The notes under the pieces were generated by a model. That model worked only from the letters and a program-made list of their open reading frames with translations, searched no databases and had not been told where the DNA came from. A DNA stretch of 64,000 nucleotides from Aspidapion aeneum (taxonomy: Eukaryota; Arthropoda; Insecta; Coleoptera; Brentidae): NCBI GenBank assembly GCA_963576565.1, contig OY755047.1:35989851-36053850 (forward strand), given 5' to 3'. Position 1 is the first letter of the stretch. Each line of letters starts with the position of its first letter. The position numbers were made by a program, and so were the translations under genes. Of this stretch, positions 1 through 10,874 are shown piece after piece.

Positions 1-204
1 CTACTAACCTTTGTATTTGTTTACATTCCGCAACTTTTAAAACTTATTTAGATGTGTTTACAAAAATTACAACATCAAAAAATTTTTTTTTTGTAGTGTA
101 ATGTTGTTTTAAAAAGATTAACACTTGTATTTTTCAATTTTAAATGAACTTTGTTGTAAAAAATTATATAAAAGTGTTACATAACAAGCAAATAAATAAA
201 TGCC

Positions 205-515
205 ATGACAAATAATGACAAAGTCATATCCATGTCAAATATAACAGTTGGCGTGCGGTGCATGGCGGGCAATTTGAGTTCAAAATAAGGAATACTAAAT
301 CTTGAAGATCTTAACCTTTTAACCATCTTTCATCCTTACAAAATTTGGTGGAATATCGGTATAATGTCTGGGAATATTATATAATAAAATATATGTAGTG
401 TCAATTTGAAATGATCACAAATAAACCTCTATCCGCCCATAAGACCCAATGTCAAATTCAGCCCCCCAATAACAGCTGATTTTTTCAGCGTCATGGCCTG
501 TATTTTTTGTTGGCT
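205..515. repeat. Dispersed repeat, copy 1
   Basis: This block is closely similar, in inverted orientation, to about 24,410-24,745. Shared landmarks are ATAACAGTTGGC, CAAAATAAGGAAT and AACAGCTGATTTTTTCAG, each found as its reverse complement in the other copy in the matching order. No open frame spans it. Most likely a non-autonomous element; boundaries are approximate. Confidence 0.7.
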
Positions 516-1113
516 TTGTAGAACCAAATAGTACGTTTTTTGGTAAAGCCGCGCCGGGTGGTTTCAATTAAGTATCATTATTTAATAAACTATTGTCTTT
601 TGAAGTTTTTAAAGCTCATTGGGATTCTTTACTTTCTCCATGAAGTAAGGCAATCTTAAGATGATATTAAGAAAGTGGGCGATCGTACTAGTAAGTATTA
701 CTTTATTTAATTTAAAATTAAATGTAAATATTAAAATAACCATGTTAATTCATTACCTTTGTCACAGAGACGACACATAGAGAAAAAAAAAGATACTTAT
801 AAAATGTTGTAGTGATATCTCGGAGACAGCCCTTTATTATATATAAGAGGACCTCAACATAATCTATGTCGAACACGCGACGTGATTATCTGGAAAATGG
901 TTCTTTTTCATCTACGAAAGACGTCTAAACCGTAAAATGTAGCTTTTTCTCAAAGCCTTTAGCTACACAAGAAAGATAATAAAAATAAAAATGTACGCGA
1001 TAACATAAAATACGTTTTTCTTTGTGAGCAAATTGAAAAGATATAGGGAAAATGTGTGCAGCAGTGGAGAAACAAAAATTAAATGAGATTTTTTAATGAG
1101 GAACCGTATACAT
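516..1113. other. AT-rich intergenic sequence, no gene seen
   Basis: No coding frame, splice-flanked block or repeat match to the rest of the window was found here. Confidence 0.5.
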
Positions 1114-1177
1114 AAGATTATACAAGGTAGAAATAAAATTTCGGACTTCCATTGTCTTTATTTATTTTTAAAACACA

Positions 1178-1213
1178 ACGTTTCGGTTAGTAAGTATCTC
1201 TAACCGTTATCAA
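1178..1213 (-). ncRNA. Decayed hammerhead-ribozyme-like motif, left arm
   Basis: On the minus strand, TTGATAA (canonical core CTGATGA) is followed by a perfect 6-bp stem, GGTTAG paired with CTAACC, and then GAAAC. This order is the hammerhead core order with two core substitutions. Hammerhead motifs are documented in terminal repeats of Penelope-like elements. Cleavage activity is doubtful because of the core changes. Confidence 0.5.
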
Positions 1214-1248
1214 GTGTAAACTAAACAATCTAGTCTCTAGGCTACTAC

Positions 1249-2003
1249 TTATACTACTTGGTGTGCAGTCAGGTGTGACAGCCCGCCCCCTTCTTTAATC
1301 CTAAGACGCCTGTTTTCGTTAAGGAGTGGTTTCCATATGTTTGGTATGTTCGTGCTTGGTTGACTGAGAACTTCTTTATTCTGCATTATAAACGCAGCTT
1401 CAATAAACTTTCGTTTTCGCCAATGCGACTCCTTATCCAAAACTTTAGCTTCTGACCACTGAATCGTTAGCTAAACCGGATTTTTCAATATCCTCTAATT
1501 GGGTACTTTTTAGATGTTTATTTTCTCTAACCTGAAGGGCGTTTCGTTTCACCTACATATGATTTACCACACTCACACGGGATTTGGTAAATACATTCCT
1601 TATTATACTTATTATAAGAAAATACTGTTTTTATATTATAGTGTTTAGCTATTCGTCTTATGTTTTCTGAAATCCCTTGAACATATGGAATGTTAATAAT
1701 ATCTAACGGATTATTATTGTGAGAATTTGGTACATTTAGTTTGTTTTTAATTTTAAATAAAAAAATCTTTTTAATGTTGTTAATTTCTGTAGTTAATTCT
1801 TCATTATTACTACAAATATTTACGGCTCTTAAATACAAACTTCTTATAACTCCTTGTTTTGTAGCACCAGAATGATTAGACTTAAAATTTAGGTGCTGTC
1901 CCGTGTGTGTAGGTTTCCTATATACACTGGTTTGAATGTTTCTGTCTAATCGTTTGACAAGAACATCCAAATAAGGTAAGGCCGAATCTTTTTCAATTTC
2001 CAT
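1249..2003 (-). pseudogene. Penelope-like RT C-terminus with GIY-YIG endonuclease, truncated
   Basis: Reading from 2,003 downwards, the frame opens with the post-catalytic part of the Penelope reverse transcriptase (LPYLDVLVKR, then the YRKPTHTGQHLNF block typical of these proteins). It continues into the start of a GIY-YIG endonuclease, IYQIPCECGKSYVGETKRP. The frame breaks near 1,527. A second open piece (1,440-1,249) carries the conserved C-terminal KESHWRKRKFIEA stretch. The N-terminal reverse transcriptase is missing, cut at the junction with the opposite-strand copy near 2,003. In an intact element these domains prime and extend cDNA at a nicked target. Confidence 0.85.
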
Positions 2004-2354
2004 GGTGCAGGTCCAGGGGGTGATGGATCTTTTGGAGCTCTGTCTCCGTAACTCTTACTTTCAAGTGAAAGATAAGTTTTACGCGCAAAATGATGGACTC
2101 CCGATGAGTTCATCTCTTTCGCCAGTGGTAGCAAACATCTACATGGAGTGGTTCGAGGACCATGCGATCAATACAGCAAGAGTCAAACCAGTGGTAACCA
2201 TAAGGAGTCGCATTGGCGAAAACGAAAGTTTATTGAATGCAGAATAAAGATGTTTTCACTCAACCGAGCACGGACATACCAAACATATGGAAACCACTCC
2301 TTAAGGAAAACAGGCGTCTTAGGATTAAAAAAGGGGGCGGGACGTCACACCTGA
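2002..2354 (+). pseudogene. Penelope-like RT fragment fused to C-terminus, deleted copy
   Basis: The + strand frame encodes a piece of the reverse transcriptase palm and thumb (QNDGLPMSSSLSPVVANIYM), the block just before the catalytic motif in Penelope proteins. At about 2,195 it jumps directly to the C-terminal block, in another frame (KESHWRKRKFIE). The intervening catalytic core and the endonuclease are deleted. The C-terminal part is homologous to the minus-strand copy at 1,249-1,440. Confidence 0.8.
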
Positions 2355-2409
2355 CTGCACACCAAGTAGTATAAGTAGTAGCCTAGAGACTAGATTTTTT
2401 AGTTTACAC

Positions 2410-2446
2410 TTGATAACGCTTAGAGATACTTACTAACCGAAACGTC
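2410..2446 (+). ncRNA. Decayed hammerhead-ribozyme-like motif, right arm
   Basis: Inverted counterpart of the motif at 1,178-1,213, on the + strand: TTGATAA, a stem now carrying one mismatch (GCTTAG against CTAACC), and GAAAC. The two arms therefore carry the same motif facing outward on opposite strands. Confidence 0.45.
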
Positions 2447-2600
2447 ATGTTTAAAAAAAAATTAAAGACAATGGAACTCCGAAATTTTATTTCTACACAA
2501 TCATTGTCTACGAGTTTCAAACAAAGATTATACAAGGTGTCACAGAACTAATAATATTAACAAGTAAAATTAAAGAAAGTAAAATTATAAAAAAAAGTTT

Positions 2601-2673
2601 GTCTTCGGCCGGAACTCAAACCCGGAATCTTTTGCTCTGTACGCAAACGCTCTTACACTAAGCCACCAAAGAC
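2601..2673 (-). repeat. tRNA-like sequence in foldback arm (left)
   Basis: 73 nt. Acceptor strands GTCTTTG and CGAAGAC pair over seven positions. The anticodon stem TTTGC/GCAAA encloses GTACAGA. The T arm CCGGG-TTTGAGT-TCCGG has one wobble. The A-box-like TGGCTTAGTG and a B box one base off consensus are present. Because it is embedded in a repeat and its D arm is weak, I call it tRNA-derived and not a functional tRNA. Confidence 0.7.
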
Positions 2674-2837
2674 CATACAAAAATTTTTCGTAAAACTTCT
2701 ACTCATGTATGTGTACGGTGTCTCAATACAAGAACGAGAAACTCTCAGGGTATTAACTCGACCAAGCCATTCAACTGACCTCTATAATTCTTCTTTCCCA
2801 CTGTCAAAGGTGTGAAAACTCAAAAAATGTATGTATA

Positions 2838-2910
2838 GTCTTTAATGGCTTAGTGTAAGAGCGTTTGCGTACAGAGCAAGAGATTCCGGGTTCGAGTCCC
2901 GGCCGAAGAC
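2838..2910 (+). repeat. tRNA-like sequence in foldback arm (right)
   Basis: 73 nt, inverted partner of 2,601-2,673. The T arm is perfect here (CCGGG-TTCGAGT-CCCGG) and contains the RNA polymerase III B box GGTTCGAGTCC. The acceptor 5' side (GTCTTTA) has one mismatch against CGAAGAC. Confidence 0.7.
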
Positions 2911-2985
2911 AAACTTTTTATAATGTTTCTTTCTTTAATTTTACTTGATGTTTATAGTTTTAGGTCCGTGCATTATTTGCAATTT

Positions 2986-4290
2986 GATATTTAATAATAT
3001 TAAGTTAAACTTTACATTTACCTTAGTCTAAAAATTAATAATGTCGATGATACAGGGTGTTACATTTTCATTTACAATTTTTTTAATTTAAGTAATCAAT
3101 GCTAAAATTATACAGCTTTAAAATAAAATAAAAAGTTTAAGTTATGGAAAAAGATATTCTTTTATAATATAGAAGAAAAAAAAAGTTGGCCATTAAAACA
3201 TACCGAACCTTCGATCGATATAGGAGTTTAATGATCTATGCCTGTTGTGTATAGTTTCCGTTTAGTATAATAGATGCGGTACATGTAAAACTTATACGGT
3301 CTAGTTGCAATAATATCGCCCTTAACAACGTAAGATGTATTAACAAGTATGCCACATTAACCACGCAGTGTTCTAATAAGTTTTTATTGAACAAACCAAC
3401 AAAAAGAAAAAGTCAACACTTAAAAGCTGTTGTCCCTAGATCTTGTATTCCCGTAGCTGATGAGCTTTCGAGCTACCCACGGATAGAGACCCTAAGATTT
3501 TTTTTAGATATTTACAAGATATTTCATTAATAAAAAGATAAAATAGTATAAAATACGACACGATGAGGTCTCGCCCCCCCCCCAAGATATATTCCTGGGT
3601 GCGCCACTGACTGTTTGTTTGTATAACTAATATAAACATCTTCGCGAGTTTATCAGGGGTATGGGTAGAAGGGTTTGTTGAAATTCAGTACCTTATAAGG
3701 ACAGTGACGTTCCCAGAGAAGGGGCGGGAGCGGCAATGGTCCTCCTATTTTTTCAGAGAACTTCAAATATAAAAGGCACATTCTGATGTACCTACTACAC
3801 ACCTAAGCAAATAAATTGTTTTTTGTTTTAACTACTCCTAACTACTCCCTGTCGGAAGCTGCCTCTGGCATAAAATCTTAAAATATATATATATGTATAA
3901 AATACCTACTCAGCCTGCCTGAGATGACAGTGTCTCAATAAGCCGTCAGAAGAGTTTAAAAAAATTAAAACTTGAAAGTTATATTTTTAAAATCACCGTT
4001 TAGAAAGGAAAGAGGGGAAAGAGATACTGTTTGTAACCCATCAAAAAAAATAGCTTAAAAAAACAACTTCTTTCAAATAAAAAAAGATTTTAAAAATCTT
4101 AAAGCAAAATATGAGAGCACTCTAAAAGAAAACTTAAAATGATTATGATTTTAGCAGAAAAACGGGAAGAAAAATATTTAAAACAAAAAATTTTAAAGTT
4201 CTAATTTTTTATAATATGTGTATGTACCAACGCAATTCCTTAAACTTTGTAAGTCTTATTTGCTTATAATATGCAATTAATAGCCGGTAT
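2986..4290. other. AT-rich sequence with transposon termini, no gene
   Basis: A hAT-like terminus, CAGTGGCGCACCCAGG read on the minus strand, ends at 3,609 and is followed inward by a C run. A diverged CAGTGACGTTCCC terminus begins at 3,702. The stretch after 3,702 resembles 42,950-43,020 (CAGAGAACTTCAAA, then GGCACATTCTG). No coding frame is supported. Confidence 0.5.
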
Positions 4291-4318
4291 GTATGTGTTT
4301 GCATTCGTCTTTAAACCA

Positions 4319-4690
4319 GGATGCGGTGGATGATAAATGTGTTGGCCGAATCGCCCGCGCTTTACTGGAACCAAATTGTATACACCGCATTCTAAATACG
4401 AAATATAGAAAAAGAGGACGAAATGTCCCTATAGAATTTTACAGCACATTGAATCCGGGCCTTACTTCGGTTGTACTCTTATGCAGAAATTACGAAGATC
4501 GATGCCGCGCGCAAACCCGGTAAGGCCCCTGCGTCAACGGTTAGCGTTGCCTGTTACAGCACCTCATGTGCACTTTAAATTAGTGGACCAGGATGGCTTG
4601 GCGCTATCGGTAGGGCTCTATTGTTTTGATTTTGACGATTTCTGTGTTATGGGAATGGTGGAAGTTTCTAATTCTAATAGCATTAGTATG
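4319..4690 (+). pseudogene. Gene-like fragment, possibly TTC5/Strap OB-fold region, frameshifted
   Basis: GC content and codon pattern rise above the surroundings. Frame one reads through NVPIEFYSTLNPGLTSVVLL to about 4,520. Frame two then carries PHVHFKLVDQDGLALSVGLY. The order (STLNPG...VVL, then a hydrophobic LVDxDG...LY strand) reminds me of the C-terminal OB-fold of tetratricopeptide protein TTC5, but this is from memory and weak. One frameshift is needed to join the two parts. GTAAGG at the break could be a donor, but the implied intron of about 40 bp is very short. The fragment runs straight into hAT transposase sequence at about 4,690, so it may be captured cargo or a chimeric insertion. 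Confidence 0.3.
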
Positions 4691-5053
4691 CAATATTTAA
4701 CGCCAATAAAACTTTCTTCTTTACTACAATGAGTGAGAATAGATTAACAGCCCTTGCAATGTTATCTATTGAGAAAAAAATTATTCGAGAAATTCCAGAG
4801 TTCAATAAAAGAATTTATTTCAGAAAAGGACAGACGCGTCTTTTTTTAATACAAAACTTGAAATATAAAAACTAGGTGAGATACATTAATTATGTATCTA
4901 TAAAAGCAATAATAATAGATAAGTAATATCTAACTAAATATCTATTTTTTTGATATAATGGCCTACTCGATGGCCCTAAAGGTTGAGCGTGGCACAAATT
5001 CGACTTTTTTTTGGGTGTGCATCCCCAAAGTTTTACATCACCCGCCGCCACTG
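4690..5053 (+). mobile_element. hAT transposon relic, 3' part
   Basis: The C-terminal end of a hAT transposase is followed by about 180 bp of non-coding sequence that closes at 5,053 in CCGCCGCCACTG, the reverse complement of a CAGTGGCGG hAT terminus. The 5' terminus is not certain; the candidate at 3,702 shows little similarity to the 3' end. Confidence 0.6.
4729..4875 (+). pseudogene. hAT transposase C-terminal dimerisation fragment
   Basis: The frame begins MSENRLTALAMLSIEKKII, matching the helix of the hAT dimerisation domain that follows the LKxIKTxLRxTM segment. The same pattern occurs at 29,433-29,615 (ESRLNALAMCSIERKLL). Residues upstream are out of frame, so at least one frameshift separates it from the rest. 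The frame ends at TAG 4,873-4,875 after a divergent tail. Confidence 0.7.
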
Positions 5054-7139
5054 AGTAAAAGGTAATATCGAAAATCAATTGAACGACAGTGGCGGACTGC
5101 AATAAACTTTAACGTAGGTAAAATACACCAAAAACAATATATAACATTTTTATTTTATATAACTTAGTTTTTTTTGGTACTGGGGGCTCGATCGTAGTGC
5201 CGTGCGCAGGAGGGAAGTGGGAGGCTTGGGGGCTAAAGCTCCCCCCCCCCCCCCAGAGCCACAGAATAATGAACGCCAAAACATGAATATTTCCTAAAAA
5301 TTAAGATGATGTATCGATCTGCGCTCAGCCCCCCCCTCCCCCCCCAGGAACCATGTCTGCGTATTGATCCGCGCTCAAGCCCCACACTTACAGGAAAAAA
5401 GCTACTGAGTTTAACTTATATTATTAAAAAACTTTTAAGAGCGCCTTTATTTATAAAAAATAAAACAAAACACAGCAACTATAAATCATATCTTCTCTGG
5501 ACCGGTTGGCACGGTCTGTAAAAAGCAAGCCGGCCAGAACATAATCTTTTACCATCAAGATTTATACTGTAACTGTAAAACGTTGCGCCCCATGCCTTGC
5601 TGCCCGTTACAGCTTTGTTACGTTAAGCTTGACTTGCACTAAATTTTGAGAAGTTTTATAAGTTACTAAAAAATCTCGTTTTATATCTTTATGATTTTTT
5701 TACGAGATAAAACAATAAGTGGTGCAAACATGGTAGGTATGGTTTAAACGTAAAATTTAGTACACGTTGTAACAGGCGGCCTTGTGACAGTGGCACTGTT
5801 AACTCCAGTGGCCAAGGCTTAAAAGTTGCGAGCTACCAATTTATGCAACAATTTAAATAACTGATAAGTTATCATTTTACACGATCTCGGAAGGGAATTT
5901 GACGGTTCTTGGAGAAAGATTGTGCTATAAACATTTTTCTCAAATGTATAAACAATGTAAGAAAATCATACATACCTTTTCAGTTTTCTTCTTAAAACTT
6001 CACATTATCACTTCTTATATTTATTAATCGAATTTCAAATTTTACTACTATTAAACTCTTGTATTCAAATATTCACTAAACTTTTCGGTTTTAGAACCTT
6101 TTGTATCTTTGTTGTAAATATTTTAATTTATCAACATTTTAAACGTTGATTGAATAGGTGAAGCTACTCAATCAACTGTTTAATTTACTTAATATTATTG
6201 TTTCGGTTTGGGTTATATTATTGATTAAAAATGCCGATTTTAGGGCAACGAAAGGTTTGTATTTTGATATTAAAAACCAGAAAAGGATAAAAACAATATA
6301 TCAAAACACTATTACTGTTAGTCAAAAGCTTAAAATAAACTCTAAAAGAAGACCAAAATAATTATGAATAATAAAGTTAACAGTTTTATACAAAGTTAAA
6401 ATAAATTCCCCAGTTGAAGAAAAAACCCCCCTTTGACCAAAAGAAGTGAACTATACGCAACCCAACTAAAGAGTGTTTTCACTAACGGTTTTCTTGTCTG
6501 AGCCAAGCCACCCTGCTCTATAGGCATTCTTGGCTTGACGCTGATTGGGCTAAAATCTAAGCTTTCTCGCCTTGGCGATAAAGACAAAGAGACAAAATAC
6601 CAGCGCAACCTAAAAATGCGTGACTTAGAAAATCGATAAAGTTAAAATTATACAGTGTGTTTTTAAAAATTGAAAATAGTTTAGCAAATTTGTTTCAAGT
6701 TACAAAATAAAAATTATTTTGATGTTAGTGGCTCAAAGGACATATTACCCGAATACAACTTTTATTAAAATACAGCGAACCTGAAAATATTCAAAAAAAC
6801 AAGTCGCTGGTGTTGCCATAAATTTTACTTATTCTTAACCTAGTCTTGCATATAATTAATGCTTGTTGCTGTCAAAAACAATATTTAACTAAAAATATTA
6901 AAAAACTTATAAATCGCAACAGTACCATTTATATTCAAATCAAGCTTTGTTACAACGTGAATAAAGAAAACAACAAATTTTCGTGGGTAAGCGAGTAAAG
7001 AACGATTTTTTTTCTCTTGTGTATTTCCGTGGACAGCTTTTCTCTCAAAGCACGTTTAACTGACTTAACGCCGACGTCTGCTGTCCAACAATATTTTATT
7101 TTTCTTTATATCTATTTTGAAAAAGGGCCTCTTAGTATT
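5054..7139. other. AT-rich sequence, no gene seen
   Basis: A CAGTGGCGG terminus begins at 5,087 without a visible partner. C runs occur at about 5,240-5,254 and 5,323-5,345, as in element ends elsewhere in the window. No supported coding sequence. Confidence 0.45.
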
Positions 7140-7870
7140 TTTCAATATAGTGATTTAGGGGAAAGGGGGGCAAAATGGGATACTTAATTTTATAGGCTTA
7201 TTTCTCCCATTAAATGATCACCATTGCGTTCGTCATTTGGAATTAAGTTGGATAGATATGTTGTCTTTATGTTCTAATTTTTAGTTTAAGCGATTTAGAA
7301 CTCCATCATGCTTTTATTTTTATTTTTGTAAAAAGTTGACTTTGCCCAATTTTGCCACGCATACGGGGTAAAATGGGATACCTATATGTGGCAAAACGGG
7401 TAATTTAGAATCAATATTTTTCTAAGACAAGTTTTATTTATAAAAATACTAACCAAGTTTATAATACTTATTTTAAATACAAAGAGTTGTAATTAAAAAT
7501 ACATTTATGATATTTAAATTTAGTATTTACAAAATTTATAAAGAATTACAGCGACCTCGTCATCGCTGACGACTCTCCTCAACGAATTTTGCGCCCATTT
7601 CTTGCAAAGACAACATAAAATACAAGTTTCAGTAATGAAAAAATAGGGTACAGGGTACTAGGTATAGCAAGGTATCCCATTTTGCCCCTATGAAAAAACC
7701 CTGTTTTGACCCAAACCACCAGTTAAATTTAAACAAAAATCATACACAGTAAAAGACTAGTTTTATGGGCAACGCGTTTAATTATAAATAATACATAAAC
7801 CCACTAATTAAAATTTTAAAAAGTCTGTAAAAAATGTACTTACCGTCACAAAATCCGCAAGCTATAAATA
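7140..7870. repeat. Dispersed repeat family, copy 1
   Basis: Collinear with 14,390-15,560: shared TACCTATATGTG, TTTAGTATTTACA, AAAGAATTACAGCG, CGAATTTTGCGCC and AGTCTGTAAAAAATGTACTT in the same order. Copies of GGGGCAAAATGGGATAC-type sequence occur on both strands near the ends, suggesting terminal inverted repeats. No transposase frame. Confidence 0.7.
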
Positions 7871-8283
7871 TCTGATATCAAGAGGTTTTATTCTGTCCCC
7901 TATCCAAAGAAAAGCTATTCTTAAAATAAAAAAGACTTACTCAAACTACAAACATTTATAAACGATATTAACGAAATAGTCATTTTCTTGATCGGGTAAT
8001 GTTTATGTAAAATGTTTCAAATCGTGATAACAATGGCTGGGTTCATAATATTTTTAATAAGAAGCTATATATTCCCATACATAACCGAAATCTAACTAAA
8101 AACTAAAAGTATAGACAAAGAATGTATAAGGTGCGCTTTAAACATTATTCACACTCGTTCCGACTGAACATAAGTACAAATACAAGTTGGTTTTAATTTT
8201 TGATAATATTTACAGTTTAAGTATTGTAACGGGCGAGCGGTCATTATGTATATTTATTTAATTATTTATTTAAGGCAACTACT

Positions 8284-8414
8284 TTATTTAGGTTTTATGT
8301 GAATATTTTGTGAGATAGTAATACCCAATAGAAACAGAGATAGAGTGGAACACAACACCAAGATGACACATGCGAGTCTTTCCTGGTGCGCTTCATCTGA
8401 AACAATGTAGATCT
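8284..8414 (-). CDS. Possible last exon, C-terminal membrane helix
   Basis: On the minus strand a good acceptor (TTTGTTTTTCCAG) precedes an open frame that starts in phase 1. It reads IYIVSDEAHQERLACVILVL, then a hydrophobic stretch long enough for one membrane helix, then a short polar tail and TAA at 8,284-8,286. AATAAA follows at once. The frame also stays open upstream to about 8,466, so the true start could be further out. I do not recognise the protein. A second frame is also open over much of this segment, which lowers confidence. No upstream exon with matching phase was found. Confidence 0.3.
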
Positions 8415-8466
8415 CTGGAAAAACAAAGTAGTTCTCGGGGCTGAATCCATGTTGGCGTTCTACAGT

Positions 8467-10874
8467 CTTGTTAGTACATGAGTAAGCTTACTTACCAATT
8501 CAAATCTTAAACCTCTAGACAACTGCTACTCGATTGGATGATATTTCTTTTTCACTATAATTCACTGTTTTGTTTTGATATGTATCTGATATGAACTGCC
8601 CATCAAAGTTATTTAGATCAGGCCAATCTGAGATTAACTAAACTTCTTGATTTGATCTGAATTAGCTTTTTACCAATTTTTAGCTATTGTATATAATACA
8701 TATAATACACTACTATACTCAGCTTGCTCTAACATTAAATAATCGATAGGTTGTTCATCAGATCTGTAGTTTTATTTTTAATTTTGTTGTTAAATAAAAA
8801 GGGTTTGTTTCTGGACTAGGCAAGTGTATATTTTAAAATAAAAAAAATGAAGATATGAAAATATGACAAATTAAAAACAATTTGAGAAAAATGTGACAAA
8901 ATTAATTATTTGACAAAATTAAACAAACAAAGCTAAATCATGTTTTATTTTAGGCAATTCTATTTCCACCCTCTTCCCAAGTATTTTAGACTTTAAATAA
9001 AAATCCCAAGTATAGGCAAAAACTTGATAAATTAATAAAAATACCAACATTACCCATGTTTTAATCAACTGATTTAAAACCCATTTTGATCCCAAAATAG
9101 TAAATACACAGAATTGTCTAAAATTATCCAAGTTTGTCAAATAAAGAAAGGGTTGAGGCAGTGTAATAATTGATACTTGACATTACTTACAAAAGTTAAA
9201 GTTTGCACGCGCTTATATTTTAAAACCCGACTGACTTTTCAAAACTCTAAGACGGAACTAAATTTTAACTTTACAACTTGAAAAAAAACTGCTCTCAGAT
9301 TATCCCTTCTTATTTGACATATTTGGGTAGGCGTACCTAAATTGGAAAAAAGCTATACATATACATATTATTCCTAAAATTTTGTGTTTAAAAACAGAGA
9401 CAAGAAATACAGTCAGTGACATAAAAAAAAGAACAAAACACCAAATTTTCCCTGACTTAATTTAAGTAAAGATGGCCTACTCTTAAAGACGTCCCACGGG
9501 AACACCCACAAATAAGAAAATTCAGTTAAAGCTCAAAGTCACCCTAGATTACCTAATTTCGGAAAACAAAGAAAGCTACTTCAAAAGTTACCTAAACTGA
9601 TCTAAAAAATGAAACGAACATCCTAGTAATGTCCAGTTTAAAATTTATTAATTATTTATCAAAATTGACCAATTAAAAAAAAACACTTTGCCTTTAAAGA
9701 AAGTGCCTACGAATTTTTGCTTTTAAAATCGAAACCGGGTTGGCATATAGCCTAAGTTGAGAAAACCCGGTGAAAAACTCAACTGCTATTTTCCAGAAAA
9801 TTTCCAATTTTCTCTTAAAAAATATGACAAATCAAATCTTATATTTACATAGCCTTTAGTAATTGTTTGATTTTGCTACATTTAGTTATTACTAATTAAC
9901 CACTTTGAAGTATTTTAAGAACCATTGGTCTAAACAATACGTGACCTTTGAAACTTGCAATACTACGATATCCAAACGAAATCAATATGATCAAAATTAA
10001 GTGACACGGAAAATCAGTGAAAACTGGATCTATTTACCTGAAAATCAAATAAGGATGCAAAGTCCATCAAATCTAAAAAATAACTCAATTTTGTCGTTTT
10101 TGATATCGCTATAATCAACTTTAAAAGTTCTGTTCATATGTATGATCGTGACAAGAAAATTCGCAACATAAAGAAAAGCTACTATGAAAAGTTGGTTTTA
10201 ATTTAGGGAAATATAAAATATTTCTCGGTCTATATATATCTGTCACTAAATCCGAAAACATTAAGAAAAGTATAAATCAATAGACAAGGGTCTTATCTTA
10301 TAAATCAATAGACAAGGGTCTGAATCTAAAAGCCACTTAAAATTTTTAAAGCTTAAGAGTATGTTTAAAGTGTGACATTTATTGGCTATATATTTTCCTA
10401 AAATCACAAATATTATGTCAAAATTAGAAAAGCTCTCTTGTCTGGTCTTTAAGAGTGTAAAATATACGAACCACATGTTTTTCTGCTATGGGAAAAAAAC
10501 TCTAGCCGATATTATATTATATTTAAAGAAATAGACCTTAACAAAAAATCTGAGAAATATTCAAAATAAAATATGGGAAATTCTGTTACAGTATAATAGG
10601 TAGTCTGTATTGGTTTAAGGTTTGGTTATAAGTTCAAAGTAGTTAGAATATTTTTAAAGGCTTGTTGCGTAACAGGGTACGTCTGTCAGGCATCCAAAGT
10701 TACAAAGATAAAGGAAAAGCTAATTCTAAACACGAAAACAGGTTTCCGCGGTGGATAGTGATAGGAGATGTAAACATTCTTTTATTGTGTAATGTAAAAG
10801 TAGTCAAGTAAATAGTTACGTAACCGGCGTTACGCAACGCGTAACGTAAGTAATAAAAGTTTGGCATGACTTAC
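8467..10874. other. AT-rich sequence, no gene seen
   Basis: Contains only minor structure: an imperfect direct duplication of about 23 bp near 10,270-10,320 (ATCAATAGACAAGGGTCT twice) and a CGTTACGCAACGCGTAACG palindromic patch near 10,830. No supported coding sequence. Confidence 0.45.

Larger units (their letters stand above)
1129..2523. mobile_element. Penelope-like retroelement, head-to-head inverted copy
   Basis: A 15-bp direct repeat, AAGATTATACAAGGT, flanks the block exactly (1,114-1,128 and 2,524-2,538), so this is a single insertion event. Inside, the outer parts (about 1,130-1,440 and 2,200-2,497) are inverted repeats of each other. Both carry the C-terminal end of the Penelope protein, pointing inward-to-outward on opposite strands. 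Complex ends with partial inverted copies are known for Penelope-like elements. A 26-bp tail beyond the inverted repeat exists only on the right. Internal frames are truncated, so the copy is dead. Confidence 0.85.
2560..2985. mobile_element. Foldback element with tRNA-like arms, copy 1
   Basis: Two inverted arms of about 130 bp flank a unique centre of about 170 bp. Each arm contains a 73-nt tRNA-like sequence, and the two point away from each other. Outside the tRNA-like part, both arms carry the same AT-rich tail (AAACTTTTT, then TTCTTTCTTTAATTTTACTT). The right arm extends to the TAGGTCCGTGCATTATTT block. A second copy with the same organisation lies at 29,896-30,260, so this is a repeat family and not a pair of host tRNA genes. 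Confidence 0.8.

Noticed and set aside
2601..2910. Two tRNA genes
   Set aside because: Both lie in inverted arms of a repeat with a second genomic copy, share non-tRNA flanks, and have weak D arms; tRNA-derived repeat is the better reading.
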